Shown here: piece by piece, positions 7,826 through 18,542 of the stretch
Layout of the letters: each line of letters opens with the position of its first letter
How positions within the stretch are numbered: position 1 is the first letter of the stretch
Program-made: the position numbers and the translations under genes
Origin: Streptomyces sp. NBC_00690
Lineage (GTDB): Bacteria; Actinomycetota; Actinomycetes; Streptomycetales; Streptomycetaceae
Reading direction: 5' to 3'
DNA: 64,000 bases
Assembly: GCF_036226685.1 (NCBI RefSeq)
Contig: NZ_CP109009.1
Location: 1,240,001-1,304,000 of the forward strand
Notes under the pieces: model-generated
Seen by the model: the letters and a program-made list of their open reading frames with translations, nothing else
The model's database searches: none
What the model was told of the DNA's origin: nothing

Positions 7826-10255
7826 ATGGCACAGGGCACGGTCCAGGTGACCCACACGGGCACATCGCGGTGGCGGCGCCGCACGGGCGAGTACGCCTCC
7901 TTGGCAGCAGCCCTGGAGGCCGCCGGGGACGGCGACGTCCTCACCGTCGCCCCGGGGACGTACCGCGAGAACCTCGTGGTCCAACGGGCGGTGACACTGC
8001 GCGGCCCCGAGGGCTCGCTGGGGTCGGTGCGCATCGCACCGGTCGACGGCGTGCCGCTGACGGTACGGGCGTCCGCCACCGTGCAGGACCTCTATGTGGA
8101 GGGGCAGGACACAACTGCGCCGGCTCTGCTCGTGGAGGACGGCACCCCCGAGTTGATCGACGTGCGCATCTCGACCCGCTCGGCCTCCGGGTTGGAGGTG
8201 CGCGGAGCCGCTAGGCCCACCGTCCGCCGCTGCACGATCGACAATCCCGCAGGCGTCGGCATAGCCGTCCTGGAGGGTGCGGGGGGCGTGTTCGAGGAGT
8301 GCGAAGTGGTCTCGGCAGGCCAGTCGGGCGTGTCGGTCCGCGGGGGCGGGCACCCTCGGTTGGAGCGTTGCCGTGTCCACCACGCGTCGGGCGCTGGCCT
8401 CGCCGTCACCGGTGAGGGCAGTGGTCTGGAGGCCATCGGCTGCGAGATCTACGAGATCAAGGGCTCGGGGGTGCAGATCGCGTCACGCGCGACGGCCCAT
8501 CTGACCGACTCCCGGGTGCACCGGACCTCGGCCGACGGGATCACCCTCGACACCGACGCCGTACTGACGCTCTCCGACTGCGACATCCATGACATCCCGG
8601 AGAACGCGATCGACCTCCGCTCGCGCTCCGTGCTGACCCTCACCCGCTCCACCGTTCGACGTTTCGGCCGCAATGGTCTGTCGGTGTGGGACCCGGGTAC
8701 CCGGGTCGACGCCAACCAGTGCGAAATACACGACAGTACGGGCGACTATCCCGCCGTCTGGATCAGTGACGGGGCGACGGCCGTACTGGACTCCTGCCGG
8801 GTACACGACGTACCGGACGCGCTGTTCGTCCTCGACCGCGGCTCCCGGGTCGACGTGGTCGACAGCGATCTCTCCCAGATCCGCAACACGGCGGTGTCGG
8901 TGAGCGACGGCGCGAGCGCACAGCTCGACGACTGCCGGATCAGGGAGGCGTCCACCGGGGCCTGGTTCCGGGACCACGGCAGCGGCGGCACCCTCAACTC
9001 CTGCACCATCGACGCGGCCCAGACGGGTGTCATCGTCACCAAGGGCGCGGATCCGCTGATCGAACGCTGCACGGTCACCTCTCCCGCCGAAGCAGGTTTC
9101 TATGTATCGGCGCAGGGGCGGGGCACCTTCCGGAGCTGTCGGGTGACCGGCAGCGGCGGCTACGGCTTCCATGTGATGGACGGCTGCCGCACGACGCTCA
9201 GCAAGTGCCGTACGGAGCGGTGCGCACGCGGTGGGTACGAGTTCGCCGACCCGTCGTCGCCCGTCGTCGAGGAGTGCACGAGCGACGAGTCGGCGGTGCC
9301 CGTATCGCCCGGTCGCGTCGCCGCCGAAACCGGTACGGATCGGCTGACATCGACCCAGTCGTCAGGGCTGTTGACGCCGGCGCCGGCTCCCGTCATCACG
9401 ACCACGACCGAACCAGAACCCCCGTCCGAGGCAGCCGCCCCCGCGCGGACCCCGGATGCAGTTCTCGGCGATCTGGACGAACTGGTCGGCCTGGACAGCG
9501 TCAAGCGGGAAGTCCGCTCGCTGACCAACATGATCGAGGTGGGACGGCGCCGCAAGGAGGCCGGGCTCAAAGCCGCATCGGTCCGTCGGCACTTGGTCTT
9601 CACCGGTTCCCCCGGCACCGGGAAGACCACCGTGGCGCGGTTGTACGGAGAGATCCTGGCGGCGCTCGGTGTGCTCGGTCGCGGACATCTCGTCGAGGTC
9701 TCCCGGGTGGATCTGGTGGGCGAGCACATCGGCTCGACCGCGATCCGGACGCAGGAGGCGTTCGACCGGGCGCGCGGCGGGGTCCTGTTCATCGACGAGG
9801 CGTACGCGCTCTCCCCCGAGGACTCCGGCCGGGACTTCGGCAAGGAGGCCATCGACACGCTGGTGAAGCTGATGGAGGACCACCGGGACGCGGTCGTGGT
9901 GATCGTTGCCGGCTACACGGCGGAGATGGAGCGATTCCTCACCGTCAACCCTGGCGTGGCCTCCCGGTTCTCCCGGACCATCACCTTCCAGGACTACGAG
10001 GCGGACGAGTTGCTGAACATCGTCCAGCGGCAGGCCGACGAACACGAGTACCGACTAGCGGAGGGCACGGACGAGGCCCTGTTGAAGTACTTCACCGAAC
10101 TGCCCAAGGGTCCGGCGTTCGGCAATGGCCGGACCGCACGCCAGACCTTCGAGTCGATGGTGGAGCGCCATGCGGGTCGGGTCGCCGAGCTGGTGGAGGT
10201 CAGCACCGACGACCTGACGCTGCTCTACCCGGAGGACCTGCCCGAACTGCCCTGA
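7826..10255 (+). CDS. Right-handed beta-helix repeat protein fused to a CbbX/EccA-type AAA+ ATPase
   Basis: 809 aa. Residues about 20-490 form a run of pectate-lyase-like beta-helix rungs, each about 23 residues with 'x-I-x-x-C-x-I/V' turns (for example [32 protein letters not shown]). After a Pro/Ala-rich linker (about 500-545) comes an AAA+ module: Walker [10 protein letters not shown] at 594-602, Walker [11 protein letters not shown] near 653-662, and an arginine-finger region [10 protein letters not shown] near 711. The ATPase resembles CbbX/SpoVK and the EccA chaperones of type VII secretion. There is no signal peptide, so the helix is probably cytoplasmic and may present clients to the ATPase. 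Its 3' end overlaps the convergent gene by 31 bp. Confidence 0.85.
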   Translation: MAQGTVQVTHTGTSRWRRRTGEYASLAAALEAAGDGDVLTVAPGTYRENLVVQRAVTLRGPEGSLGSVRIAPVDGVPLTVRASATVQDLYVEGQDTTAPALLVEDGTPELIDVRISTRSASGLEVRGAARPTVRRCTIDNPAGVGIAVLEGAGGVFEECEVVSAGQSGVSVRGGGHPRLERCRVHHASGAGLAVTGEGSGLEAIGCEIYEIKGSGVQIASRATAHLTDSRVHRTSADGITLDTDAVLTLSDCDIHDIPENAIDLRSRSVLTLTRSTVRRFGRNGLSVWDPGTRVDANQCEIHDSTGDYPAVWISDGATAVLDSCRVHDVPDALFVLDRGSRVDVVDSDLSQIRNTAVSVSDGASAQLDDCRIREASTGAWFRDHGSGGTLNSCTIDAAQTGVIVTKGADPLIERCTVTSPAEAGFYVSAQGRGTFRSCRVTGSGGYGFHVMDGCRTTLSKCRTERCARGGYEFADPSSPVVEECTSDESAVPVSPGRVAAETGTDRLTSTQSSGLLTPAPAPVITTTTEPEPPSEAAAPARTPDAVLGDLDELVGLDSVKREVRSLTNMIEVGRRRKEAGLKAASVRRHLVFTGSPGTGKTTVARLYGEILAALGVLGRGHLVEVSRVDLVGEHIGSTAIRTQEAFDRARGGVLFIDEAYALSPEDSGRDFGKEAIDTLVKLMEDHRDAVVVIVAGYTAEMERFLTVNPGVASRFSRTITFQDYEADELLNIVQRQADEHEYRLAEGTDEALLKYFTELPKGPAFGNGRTARQTFESMVERHAGRVAELVEVSTDDLTLLYPEDLPELP

Positions 10256-12801
10256 GCAGGCTCCTCGTAGGAGTGGGGTTGGCTCGGGATGGCGGGGAGC
10301 AGTCGCTCCAGCAGTTGTTGTCGCTCGGCGGTGAAGACCGGGTCGGCCTGGTAGTCGGAGTGGCCCCGGATCGGTTCGGGCAACGGATGGCTGCGGGAAC
10401 GCCCGTAGACGACCGGATCGTGCAGGGGTGCGCCGTCGACCGGGCGTTGTCCGATCTCGGGCGGCAGCAGCACCGGTCCCCCTATGGGGTCGGTGGGCCG
10501 CCAGAGATTGCGCCAGCCCTCGACCTCGCCCCGTAGATCACCGAGTGCTCCTGGGCCGAAGTAGGCGGGGAACCAGCGTCCGTAGAGCCTTTCCAGGGGT
10601 GAGCCGTAGGTGAGCAGCGCGACTTGGCTGCGGGTGGCGGCCGGGAGTTGCCAGACGGCGGCGGCGGCCAGCACGCTGCCTTGGGAGTGACCGGAGATCA
10701 CCAGTCGACCGCCGGTCTGCTCGGTCCAGGTGCACATGCGCCAGGTGAGGTCCGGTACGGCGCGTTCCGCGTAGCAGGGCGGGGCGAAGGGGTGGGCGGC
10801 GCGGGGCCAGAAGGTGCCCACGTCCCACAGGATGCCGATGGTGCGGCGGGCGGAGGCATCACGATAGGCGCGCCGGCCCCAGGTGACGAACAGTATGAAG
10901 CCGAAACCGACCAGCCAGGAGCCCAGCGCCTGCGCGGCTTCGGCGAAGGACTCGGCCCACCCGCCGCCCGCGAAGGCCCGACCGGGTACCGCACCGCTGA
11001 TCCAGGCCCCCAGGACCGCGCCCACCCCCAGGACGAGCGTGGTACCGGCGATGATCCCCACCATCCGAGGCGCGGCATCGGTGAGGTCAGCGCGCGCCCG
11101 CGCACCGGCGATCCGTCGGGTGCGGACCCGGTCGGGACGCCATACGTCGCTCGGTCGGGTTCGCTCTCTCGCCTCGTACTCGGCCTCGATGCCCGGCCCG
11201 AGACGGCGCGTCGCGAGGAGGACGCGGACCGCGAGAACGACGGCGGGCACGATCAGGACGAGCAGCAGTACGGGAATGACGGAAGCCTGCCAACTCAGCA
11301 ACACGGGCGGGCCGGGGATGTTGCCCTGTCCGTCCATTCCCGGGGTGCCGGGCCCGTCCAGCCAGTCGGCGACCCGTTGTGCGACGCCTCCGGTCATCAC
11401 CCCGCCGAGCGCGCACGCGAGCATGGCGACCGCAGGGCCGGCGACTCCTCGCAGGGCGGTGCGCGGATGGCGGGCCTGCCGTTGGAGGACGACGGCGGTG
11501 ACGGCGAGGGCCACGACCAGGACCACTTGGGTGAGGGCGATCAGTCGGAAGGCGGCGTCCCCGGGCAGCGCCCCATGGGACACCCAGTCCGGGCGGGGCC
11601 AACCGGCGTACAGCAGGGCGAGGACCCAGAGCGCGATCGCCGCGGCGGGCAGCCGACGGACCGCGATGCGATCCAACCGGGCGTCGAAGCGTCGTTCACT
11701 GCGACCGCGGCGGAAGACGACGGCGAGGACGGCGAGGAATCCGAGCGCCAGCAGGGTCTCCAGCACCCATCCGCAGATCGTCAACAGGACGCTGTCGGCA
11801 GCCCGGTCGTGACGGGCCGCGGCCCCGGTGATCGCGGCGGAGACCGTGAGCAGACCGACAGCGGTGTGTGCGGCGCGGAGACGAGCGACGAGCCTGCGGC
11901 CGTACCAGAATCCGGGCCGGCCTAGGGCAGGCGGACCTGCCGGGCGCACCCCCGGCTCCGGCTCGAACTCGGCGTCGGCGTCGGCGTCGGCGTCAGCGTC
12001 AGCGTCAGCGTCAGCGTCAGCGTCAGCGTCAGCGTCAGCGTCAGCGTCGGCGTCAGCGTCAGCGTCAGCCGTATCGTGCGTGTCGTCGGCATCGTCTGCG
12101 TGAGTGGCGGAGGAGTCGCTAACGGCGGTGCTCCTACGCTGCCGCGCGCCGGGGCCCGCTTCGCCGTCGGCCACCTCAGCGCCGGTCGGCGGACGCTGCG
12201 ACTCGTACGCGTTCCAGGTCCGGTTGGAGAGGTACCAGAGCAGGCCCACCAGGGCGGTCGGGACCAAGGAGGCGAGGGCCAGCCGTCGACCGGGCTGGGA
12301 CCACCAGCCGCCCTGCTCCGGGGAGAGGAATCCCAACCAGGAACGGCTGTTCGCACACGATGCGACGCCGGCGCACTGCCAGGCCACCAGATCGAGCGCC
12401 ACCTCGCACGCGGCGGCGGTCAGCAACACGGTCAGACTGAGCGCGACCAGTCGCACCAGGACGCCGTACGCCCTGCTCGTCCCCGGGCGGCCCAGTGCAC
12501 GCGGACGCATCCAGTGCGCCAGGTTGACGACCATGAAGGGGAGGAGCAGCAGCCACAGGGCACGCGCGCTGTTGCCCGAGGTGAGGTTGGACCAGCAGTA
12601 CGCCTCGGGGATGGGTTGGTCACGGCCGCGCTCGGGGTCTCTTTCGGCCTTCTCGTCGTCGCAGCGCCGGAAGATCGCGGCCTTCTCGTCACCGGAGACA
12701 CGGACGGTCCGAGGATCGCCCAGTATCTCCTGGGGGCTCGCCCCGCCGACACCGTGGACCAGCAGTTCCAGTGCTGGACCCTCGCTTTTCGGGGCCGACA
12801 T
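10225..12801 (-). CDS. Large polytopic membrane protein with C-terminal alpha/beta-hydrolase domain
   Basis: About 858 aa from the ATG at 12801. It opens with [10 protein letters not shown], a hydrolase-like first strand with an oxyanion-type turn. It then has about nine or ten TM helices in several blocks, and ends in a cytoplasmic-type segment with the nucleophile elbow GHSQGS ([16 protein letters not shown]) and later histidines. This suggests a lipase/esterase-type fold split by membrane domains; the substrate is unknown. A hydrophilic loop between early helices carries a long Asp-Ala repeat. The start is uncertain: the ATG at 12867 has AGGAGG only 1 nt away, and a GTG lies at 12813. Confidence 0.65.
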   Translation of the reverse strand: MSAPKSEGPALELLVHGVGGASPQEILGDPRTVRVSGDEKAAIFRRCDDEKAERDPERGRDQPIPEAYCWSNLTSGNSARALWLLLLPFMVVNLAHWMRPRALGRPGTSRAYGVLVRLVALSLTVLLTAAACEVALDLVAWQCAGVASCANSRSWLGFLSPEQGGWWSQPGRRLALASLVPTALVGLLWYLSNRTWNAYESQRPPTGAEVADGEAGPGARQRRSTAVSDSSATHADDADDTHDTADADADADADADADADADADADADADADADADAEFEPEPGVRPAGPPALGRPGFWYGRRLVARLRAAHTAVGLLTVSAAITGAAARHDRAADSVLLTICGWVLETLLALGFLAVLAVVFRRGRSERRFDARLDRIAVRRLPAAAIALWVLALLYAGWPRPDWVSHGALPGDAAFRLIALTQVVLVVALAVTAVVLQRQARHPRTALRGVAGPAVAMLACALGGVMTGGVAQRVADWLDGPGTPGMDGQGNIPGPPVLLSWQASVIPVLLLVLIVPAVVLAVRVLLATRRLGPGIEAEYEARERTRPSDVWRPDRVRTRRIAGARARADLTDAAPRMVGIIAGTTLVLGVGAVLGAWISGAVPGRAFAGGGWAESFAEAAQALGSWLVGFGFILFVTWGRRAYRDASARRTIGILWDVGTFWPRAAHPFAPPCYAERAVPDLTWRMCTWTEQTGGRLVISGHSQGSVLAAAAVWQLPAATRSQVALLTYGSPLERLYGRWFPAYFGPGALGDLRGEVEGWRNLWRPTDPIGGPVLLPPEIGQRPVDGAPLHDPVVYGRSRSHPLPEPIRGHSDYQADPVFTAERQQLLERLLPAIPSQPHSYEEPAQGSSGRSSG
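11971..12069. repeat. In-frame hexanucleotide repeat encoding (Asp-Ala)n
   Basis: Sixteen consecutive hexamers (RGCGTC, with R = G or A) plus a partial unit lie inside the membrane hydrolase gene. They encode a long alternating Asp-Ala tract in a hydrophilic loop. The first four units are GGCGTC, most of the rest AGCGTC, so there has been some sequence drift. As each unit is 6 bp, gain or loss keeps the frame. Confidence 0.95.
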
Positions 12802-12988
12802 CGCAGATGACACCGGTGTGACTCGCTCTCTGGCCGGGGGCGGCGGCCATACGGCCGCACGCGTCATTCCTCCTAAGAATCCCGGATAGCGGCGGCTTGT
12901 CACAGCGCCCTCACGGAATCTCCGCGACACCGTGCCCAGGGCTCCGTGGGAGTATGGGGCGCCTCGAAAACAGGCGGCGCAGGACGAC

Positions 12989-13846
12989 ATGGAAGGACCG
13001 GCCACGGAAGTGACCGACAATCAGAACCTGCTCGCGGAGCAGCGGCGTGCCCTCATTCTCGACGAGGTCCGCAGGCGTGGCGGAGTACGGGTCAATGAAC
13101 TCACGCGCAAGCTCAGCGTTTCCGACATGACCGTACGTCGTGATCTCGACGCCCTCGCCCGACAGGGGGTCATCGAGAAGGTGCACGGCGGTGCGGTGCC
13201 GGTGGTCGAGGCCAGTACGCACGAGCCGGGCTTCGAAGCCAAATCCGCCCTGGAGTTGAGCGCCAAGGAGGACATCGCCAGGGCCGCCGTGTCGATGGCC
13301 GTACCCGGGACGGCCATCGCGCTGTCGGGTGGGACCACGACGTTCGCCCTGGCCCATCACCTTCTCGATGTGCCCGATCTGACGGTGGTCACCAACTCGG
13401 TCCGGGTGGCCGATGTCTTCCACACAGCGCAACGCGGAGGCACGGGCGGGGTGACGCGCCCGGGGGCCGCCACGGTGGTGTTGACCGGTGGAGTGCGGAC
13501 GCCGTCCGACTCCCTGGTGGGTCCGGTGGCCGATCAGGCGATCCGTTCGCTCCACTTCGACGTCCTCTTCCTTGGAGTGCACGGAATCTCCATCGAGGCG
13601 GGACTGTCCACGCCCAACCTGGCGGAGGCGGAGACCAATAGGCGTTTCGTACGGGCGGCACGCCGGGTCGTCGTGGTTGCGGACCACACCAAGTGGGGCA
13701 CGGTGGGGCTCAGTTCCTTCGCACGGCTGGCCGAGGTCGACACGCTGGTGACCGATGCCGGCCTGTCCAAGGAGGCGCAGGAACAGATCTCGGAGCATCT
13801 GCCGGGGCTCGTCGTCGCCGGTGGCACCGATGTGCAGGGTGGTTGA
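12989..13846 (+). CDS. DeoR/GlpR-family transcriptional regulator
   Basis: 285 aa. An N-terminal winged HTH (about residues 12-65) reads RRALILDEVRRRGGVRVNEL then SDMTVRRDLDALARQGVIEKVHGG, the classic DeoR signature. The C-terminal DeoRC sugar-phosphate sensor domain has IALSGGTTTFALA, VVTNSV and the ligand-pocket DVLFLGVHGI. Such proteins are normally repressors of sugar or polyol catabolic genes, released by phosphorylated intermediates. The start at 12989 follows AGGA with about 4-nt spacing. It is followed 6 bp later by the SRPBCC gene, probably in one transcript. No obvious target operon is adjacent. Confidence 0.88.
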   Translation: MEGPATEVTDNQNLLAEQRRALILDEVRRRGGVRVNELTRKLSVSDMTVRRDLDALARQGVIEKVHGGAVPVVEASTHEPGFEAKSALELSAKEDIARAAVSMAVPGTAIALSGGTTTFALAHHLLDVPDLTVVTNSVRVADVFHTAQRGGTGGVTRPGAATVVLTGGVRTPSDSLVGPVADQAIRSLHFDVLFLGVHGISIEAGLSTPNLAEAETNRRFVRAARRVVVVADHTKWGTVGLSSFARLAEVDTLVTDAGLSKEAQEQISEHLPGLVVAGGTDVQGG

Positions 13847-13852
13847 CGAGCG

Positions 13853-14287
13853 ATGGCGTCGTTCCGACTGACCCGCGCGGTCACCCTGCCGATCGACGAG
13901 GTGTGGCGGCGGGTGACCGACTGGCGGACGCATGCGGCACGAATGCCCTTGACGCGGGTCTCCGACATGACCGGGGGACCAACCCGGGTCGGCAGCGCGT
14001 TCACCGTACGATCCGCGGTGGGGCCGGTCGGGATCAACGATCCTATGGAGGTCGTGGAGTGGCAGCCGCCCGAAGGGAATTCCGCGGGTCGCTACCGGTT
14101 GGAGAAGCGGGGCCGGGTCGTACGCGGCTGGGCGGAGGTCGAGGTCCTGGGACAGGGTTCGGGCACCGTCGTGGTCTGGACCGAGGAGTTGCGTATCGCG
14201 TTGGTGCCCGGCTTCCTGGACCGAGTGGTTGCACGGGTGGGTCGGATGGTCTTCGGCCGGGCGCTCAACGGTCTGTTGCGTGGGTAG
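13853..14287 (+). CDS. SRPBCC family (polyketide cyclase-like) protein
   Basis: 144 aa. The single START/SRPBCC domain begins with the typical FRLTRAVTLPIDEVWRRVTDW and contains VGSAFTVRSAVGPVGINDPMEV and a C-terminal helix FLDRVVARVGRMVFGRALN. The fold binds hydrophobic ligands; the ligand is unknown. The gene starts 6 bp after the DeoR-family gene, suggesting co-transcription. It ends 9 bp from the stop of the convergent PLP enzyme. Confidence 0.75.
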   Translation: MASFRLTRAVTLPIDEVWRRVTDWRTHAARMPLTRVSDMTGGPTRVGSAFTVRSAVGPVGINDPMEVVEWQPPEGNSAGRYRLEKRGRVVRGWAEVEVLGQGSGTVVVWTEELRIALVPGFLDRVVARVGRMVFGRALNGLLRG

Positions 14288-14296
14288 GGCGAAGCG

Positions 14297-15430
14297 TCAA
14301 CTCGGCCAGGCGCCCGTAGCAAGGAAGGTGTCGATCTGTCGTGCGTAGGGGGCGATGTCAAGGCCCTGGTCCCGAAGCCACTCGTCCGAGTAGTACTTGT
14401 CGAGGTAGCGGTCGCCCGGGTCGCAGAGCAGGGTGACCACGCTTCCCCGCTCCCCCGTGGCGACCATCTCCGAGACTATCTTCCAGGCGCTCCACAGGCC
14501 CGTACCGGTGGAACCGCCTGCCTTGCGTCCGATCACCCGGTCGAGCGCCCGGACGGCCGCGATACTCGCCGCGTCGGGCACCTTCATCATCCGGTCGATG
14601 GCACCCGGGACGAAGCTCGGTTCCATCCGGGGCCGGCCGATTCCCTCGATGCGCGAACTGGCGGCGCTCACGGCCCGGGGGTCGCCGGCGGTCCAGCCGT
14701 CGAAGAAGCAGGAGTTCTCCGGGTCGGGCACGCAGACCATGGTGTCGTGCTGCATGTAGTGGACGTAGCGGGCGATGGTCGCCGAGGTGCCGCCGGTGCC
14801 TGCGGTTGCGACGATCCAGGTGGGTTCCGGGTACCGCTCGCGTTGCAACTGCTGGTAGATGGATTCGGCGATGTTGTTGTTGCCCCGCCAGTCGGTCGCC
14901 CGCTCGGCATAGGTGAACTGGTCCATGTAGTGGCCGCCGGTCCGTTCGGCGAGCGCGGCAGACTCCTCGTACATGCGCTGGGAATCATCGACGAAGTGAC
15001 ACTGTCCGCCGTGGAATTCGATGAGCCGGATCTTCTCGGGGCTGGTGGTGCGGGGCATCACCGCGACGAAGGGGACGCCCACGAGTTTGGCGAAGTACGC
15101 CTCCGACACGGCGGTGGAGCCGCTGGACGCCTCGATGACTGGCTTCCCGGGTCGAATCCATCCGTTGCAGAGGCCGTAGAGGAAGAGAGAGCGGGCGAGG
15201 CGGTGCTTGAGGCTGCCGGTCGGATGGGTCGACTCGTCCTTGAGGTAGAGGTCGATGCCCCACTCGTCCGGCAGGGGGAACTTCAGCAGATGGGTGTCGG
15301 CGGAGCGATTGGCGTCGGCCTGGACCTTGCGTACGGCCTCTTTGAGCCATGCCCGATAGGCCGGATCACTACGGTCCACATCCGCCGTCGCCATGGCCCC
15401 ACCGGTCACACGGTTGTCGTCGGTACTCAT
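14297..15430 (-). CDS. PLP-dependent cysteine synthase/desulfhydrase family protein
   Basis: 377 aa, fold-type II. The Schiff-base lysine is K75 in HPTGSLKHR; the substrate loop is [15 protein letters not shown], and the PLP-phosphate loop is [15 protein letters not shown]. It is longer than CysK/CysM and has [12 protein letters not shown] and a C-terminal [11 protein letters not shown]. These features fit the actinobacterial group that includes the L-cysteine desulfhydrase Cds1, so H2S formation from cysteine is possible; a synthase role cannot be excluded. The ATG at 15430 has GAGGGG about 8 nt upstream and begins [15 protein letters not shown]. It is divergent from a small conserved gene. 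Confidence 0.78.
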   Translation of the reverse strand: MSTDDNRVTGGAMATADVDRSDPAYRAWLKEAVRKVQADANRSADTHLLKFPLPDEWGIDLYLKDESTHPTGSLKHRLARSLFLYGLCNGWIRPGKPVIEASSGSTAVSEAYFAKLVGVPFVAVMPRTTSPEKIRLIEFHGGQCHFVDDSQRMYEESAALAERTGGHYMDQFTYAERATDWRGNNNIAESIYQQLQRERYPEPTWIVATAGTGGTSATIARYVHYMQHDTMVCVPDPENSCFFDGWTAGDPRAVSAASSRIEGIGRPRMEPSFVPGAIDRMMKVPDAASIAAVRALDRVIGRKAGGSTGTGLWSAWKIVSEMVATGERGSVVTLLCDPGDRYLDKYYSDEWLRDQGLDIAPYARQIDTFLATGAWPS

Positions 15431-15633
15431 ATCCGTCGCCCCTCGTCGCGCTGGGAACTCTTGTGCCTCCTCGTCACAGTAAGCCCCCCACCTGCACAAA
15501 CATTCACTTTGGGTAGCCATAGGGGTCCGTTGTGGGCGCAGGCGCCGGGTAGGGAGCGCTTCATGCTGGTGTGAACGGCCGGAGTTGGGCAGACTGCCAG
15601 CAGGGATGAGACGAAGAAGGGGGATGAGGGTCG

Positions 15634-15960
15634 ATGGACATGGTTGAGCCCGAGTTCCGGGCCACGGGGGTACGCATCGAGCGCTGGCCGCGCTCATTGA
15701 CCAAGTCCGGCCAGGTGCTGATCAAGAAGGGCCGACTGGAGCTGCTGACCAGCTATGGCCGGGTGATCGACAGCGCCCCTGTCCGCGCGGTCCGGGCGGG
15801 CAAGGCGTGGTTCACCGACGAGGCGAGTACCGCGCTCACGGTCAACGGCAAGCGGTACCGGCTGACCATGGGACAGCGCGATCACCACCAGTCGGAGGCC
15901 GAGGCGCTGAACGGCCAGTTTCTGAAGGCGGTCCATGGAGCGGGCGTCAGCGACGACTGA
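15634..15960 (+). CDS. Small conserved hypothetical protein
   Basis: 108 aa, soluble, no signal peptide. Features are [36 protein letters not shown], an alternating beta pattern [20 protein letters not shown] and a His-containing [11 protein letters not shown]. The pattern suggests a small beta-barrel or PH-like fold; no family is recognised. The ATG at 15634 and a second at 15640 are both possible, with GAGGG upstream. Coding is supported by composition and a clean GC3 pattern. Confidence 0.6.
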   Translation: MDMVEPEFRATGVRIERWPRSLTKSGQVLIKKGRLELLTSYGRVIDSAPVRAVRAGKAWFTDEASTALTVNGKRYRLTMGQRDHHQSEAEALNGQFLKAVHGAGVSDD

Positions 15961-16180
15961 GATGCGGGCCGACTCCCCGCCGTGTGCGGGCTCGCCCCGA
16001 GACCGCAACGTCGGCCCCTGAGTTGCAGGACGGGCTTGGCTGGTTCACGCTGGTGTCACATGACTCTGGGTGCATCGCCGGTGACGCTGGAGTGAGGTCG
16101 CCGTCGATCAAGAATCAGCAGACATCAACTGCTGGATCGGACTTCCGTCTTCTTCCGACTCATTTCGGGGAGTCGCAGCC

Positions 16181-16687
16181 GTGATCAGCGAGCCAAGCAG
16201 GCACTGCACGGTGGAGCTCCAGGCCCTACCGTCGCGGATCGGCCAGGTCCGCAGAATCGTATCGGCGCAATTGCGCTACTGGCACCTCGACCCTCTGGTC
16301 GACCAGGCGGCCCTCGGTGTCACCGAGTTGCTGGCCAACGTCCATCAACACGCCGAGCCGGACAAGAGTTGCGTCGTCGACGTGGAATGGCTCCTCGACC
16401 GACTCACCATCTCGGTCCATGACAGCGACCCACGGCTTCCGGTCATCTCCCGGGCACCGGACCGGGAGCTGTTCGCCACCTCGGGCCGCGGCCTTGAATT
16501 GATCGCGGCGATGAGCGACTCCTGGGGAACACGACCACGGGGCGACTCGGGCAAGAGCGTGTGGTTCACGCTCGCCATGCCGTCACTGACCGCGACCCCG
16601 AGGGCGGAGGTCTCCTCCTGTCCCCAGGCGCACGAGCCCTGCGCCACGGTGGAAGAGGACGAACTCGCCGGGGCGGCCCAGCCCTAA
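16181..16687 (+). CDS. Anti-sigma-factor-type ATP-binding protein (HATPase_c)
   Basis: 168 aa with a GTG start after GGGGAG (8 nt). The GHKL fold is shown by the N-box ALGVTELLANVHQHAEPD, the G1 region VHDSDPRLP, and the G2-type TSGRGLELIAAMSDSW followed by GKSVWFTL. This is the RsbW/SpoIIAB-like serine kinase family that is very abundant in Streptomyces and regulates sigma factors through anti-anti-sigma proteins. No sigma factor or STAS protein is adjacent, so its partner is unknown. The C-terminal 30 residues are low-complexity. Confidence 0.82.
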   Translation: MISEPSRHCTVELQALPSRIGQVRRIVSAQLRYWHLDPLVDQAALGVTELLANVHQHAEPDKSCVVDVEWLLDRLTISVHDSDPRLPVISRAPDRELFATSGRGLELIAAMSDSWGTRPRGDSGKSVWFTLAMPSLTATPRAEVSSCPQAHEPCATVEEDELAGAAQP

Positions 16688-16870
16688 CCGGTGCCGGCCG
16701 GCCCCGCCGGTTTCTGGCAGACGCCGTCTGGCGGAGCTGAGCCTTGTCACCGACTCGATCGGGACACCCGTTCGGGGGAACCAGGTCGATCAACGGGGAT
16801 GCCCGTGCCTGGCGGCAGAGCTTCGGAGCTGGCATTCCACGCGCCTTCGCGGGGCCATCCGCGCAAGCCA

Positions 16871-16907
16871 CCCCGGTCGTGCCGCCGCACCGACGGCACG
16901 ACCGGGG
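16871..16907. terminator. Bidirectional hairpin terminator
   Basis: A perfect 14-bp stem (CCCCGGTCGTGCCG at 16871-16884 and its complement at 16894-16907) with a 9-nt loop lies between two convergent genes. There is no T-tract, as usual in Streptomyces. Confidence 0.85.
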
Positions 16908-16925
16908 CTGACTCGCCCCTCGCCG

Positions 16926-17252
16926 TCAGTCGTCACCGCCCCGGAGCGGGCGACCGAACTGCTCGTCGAGGACGGAAAGCCGTCGCCAGTACTCGTCCTC
17001 GTCGATCTCGCCGGCGGCGAACCGTCGGCCGAGGAGGGCGATCGGCGAATTCTCGCCGGACTCCTCCCGTCCGGAGTGGCCGATCCGACCCGGCCGAAGC
17101 GGGCGCCCGTCGTACCCCCGGCGCCCGTCAGCCGTGCGCCACATGCCCGTGCGGCGCACCAGGGCGACCACTCCGACGACGACCGCGCACCAGATCAACG
17201 GCATCAGCAGGATCCAAGGCCCGGGGCCGGGCCCGTACGCCAGTGTGTTCAT
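16926..17252 (-). CDS. Membrane-anchored SHOCT domain protein
   Basis: 108 aa. One transmembrane helix (about residues 12-34, ILLMPLIWCAVVVGVVALV) is followed by a basic linker and a C-terminal SHOCT motif: IALLGRRFAAGEIDEDEYWRR then LSVLDEQFG. SHOCT is a short oligomerisation motif in many small membrane proteins of unknown role. It converges with the ATP-binding protein gene across a strong hairpin. Confidence 0.85.
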   Translation of the reverse strand: MNTLAYGPGPGPWILLMPLIWCAVVVGVVALVRRTGMWRTADGRRGYDGRPLRPGRIGHSGREESGENSPIALLGRRFAAGEIDEDEYWRRLSVLDEQFGRPLRGGDD

Positions 17253-17407
17253 CGTGGTTCAGCTCCTCATGGGAGAACTCCTGTGTTCCTCTTCGAGACT
17301 CCCTCGGGACACCGGCATCGTCGTCATACGGGCAGCGGCAGTGCGCGTACCCCGCCGGGAGTAGCCCACCGCCACGGGGACTGCTCCATCCGGGGTGCGC
17401 TCGGCGT

Positions 17408-18274
17408 TCAGTCGGGATGGCGGGCGATCTGGAATTCGCGCTCCAACCGTCGCCGTAGGCGCTCCTCGTGGTAGAGCCGACCGACGAGGGCACCGCCGTA
17501 GACGACGACTCCCACTCCGACGAGCCAGGACTGGAGCACCAGCACCGTCCCGAAGGGGCCGTAGGTGACGGCGTTCGACGCGATCAGTGGTGAGAAGACC
17601 AGTTGGGAGAAGACCCGCAGCCCCAGCATGGCGAGGGCGGTTGCGACGGCACCGGGCAGCAGGGCGCGCCAACGGACCCGGCCCCCCAGTAGCAGCCGCT
17701 GGGCGACCCAGAAGAAGAGGAAGGTGCCCACGAGGTCCGCGAGCGCACCGGCGATCGTCCCGACGACCGATCGGGAGGGTTCCGGGGTGGGCGTGTTGAC
17801 GAAGAGCAGGAGGGAGAACACCAGGAGGGCGAGGAAGACGATGTGACGCCACATCGTGTGCCAGCGGGCGGTGGGGAGGTCCCAGACCTTCTCGTAGCCG
17901 GTCTGCACGGCTGATCCGAACGTCAGCCCGAAGACGGCGAGCGCGGCGAGGCCGAAGGCGGTGGTCCGCTGGAGCGCCTCCCCCGGCACCCCGAAGAGGC
18001 GTTCGACCTCCTCCTGCGAAGGCTCGGACACACCGAGCGCCTGCCCGAGCCAACGGGCGAAGCCCTGGCTGCTGGCGGGATCGGCGGCGGCAACGACCAC
18101 CAGGAGGGGTACGAGGGTCAGGAAGCCCAGTGCGGCGAAGCCCATGGCGCGGTGGAGTAGTTCGATCTCCCGACCGCGGTTCCAGGCGAGACCGACGGGC
18201 GAGGTGGCGATTCTTCGGTGGAGGCGCTGGAGCCGGTGCGGCTGACGGCCCGCGCCGGCGGGCTCAGGGGTCAT
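17408..18274 (-). CDS. YihY/virulence factor BrkB family membrane protein
   Basis: 288 aa with six hydrophobic segments. Typical features are the N-terminal amphipathic segment IELLHRAMGFAALGFLTLVP, GLAALAVFGLTFGSAVQTG, YEKVWDLP and WRALLPGAVATALAMLGLRV. Family members were once called RNase BN but are not ribonucleases; the role is unknown, possibly transport. The C-terminus is basic and cytoplasmic. The start at 18274 gives the usual length. Confidence 0.85.
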   Translation of the reverse strand: MTPEPAGAGRQPHRLQRLHRRIATSPVGLAWNRGREIELLHRAMGFAALGFLTLVPLLVVVAAADPASSQGFARWLGQALGVSEPSQEEVERLFGVPGEALQRTTAFGLAALAVFGLTFGSAVQTGYEKVWDLPTARWHTMWRHIVFLALLVFSLLLFVNTPTPEPSRSVVGTIAGALADLVGTFLFFWVAQRLLLGGRVRWRALLPGAVATALAMLGLRVFSQLVFSPLIASNAVTYGPFGTVLVLQSWLVGVGVVVYGGALVGRLYHEERLRRRLEREFQIARHPD

Positions 18275-18542
18275 GGGTCGTGGCCTACCCGCTCCTCGGC
18301 GACGAGGTGCTTCGATGCCCCCGGATGGGTGGTGCGGTCCCTCGGTGCGTCACTGGCGAGCGGGCTCAGGCCCGCTACGCACGCCGAGGGCCGCCACACC
18401 GAGCAGCCGTCGCCTTCCGCTTCCGCGCACTCCCCCGATGCAGCGCGGCGCCCGGCGATGCGCGGGAGTCCGGTCGGCACGGGCGACGACCGGTCCGGAC
18501 GGATGGGACCCGTGGAGAGTCACCGTGCCCGGGGCTCCACCG

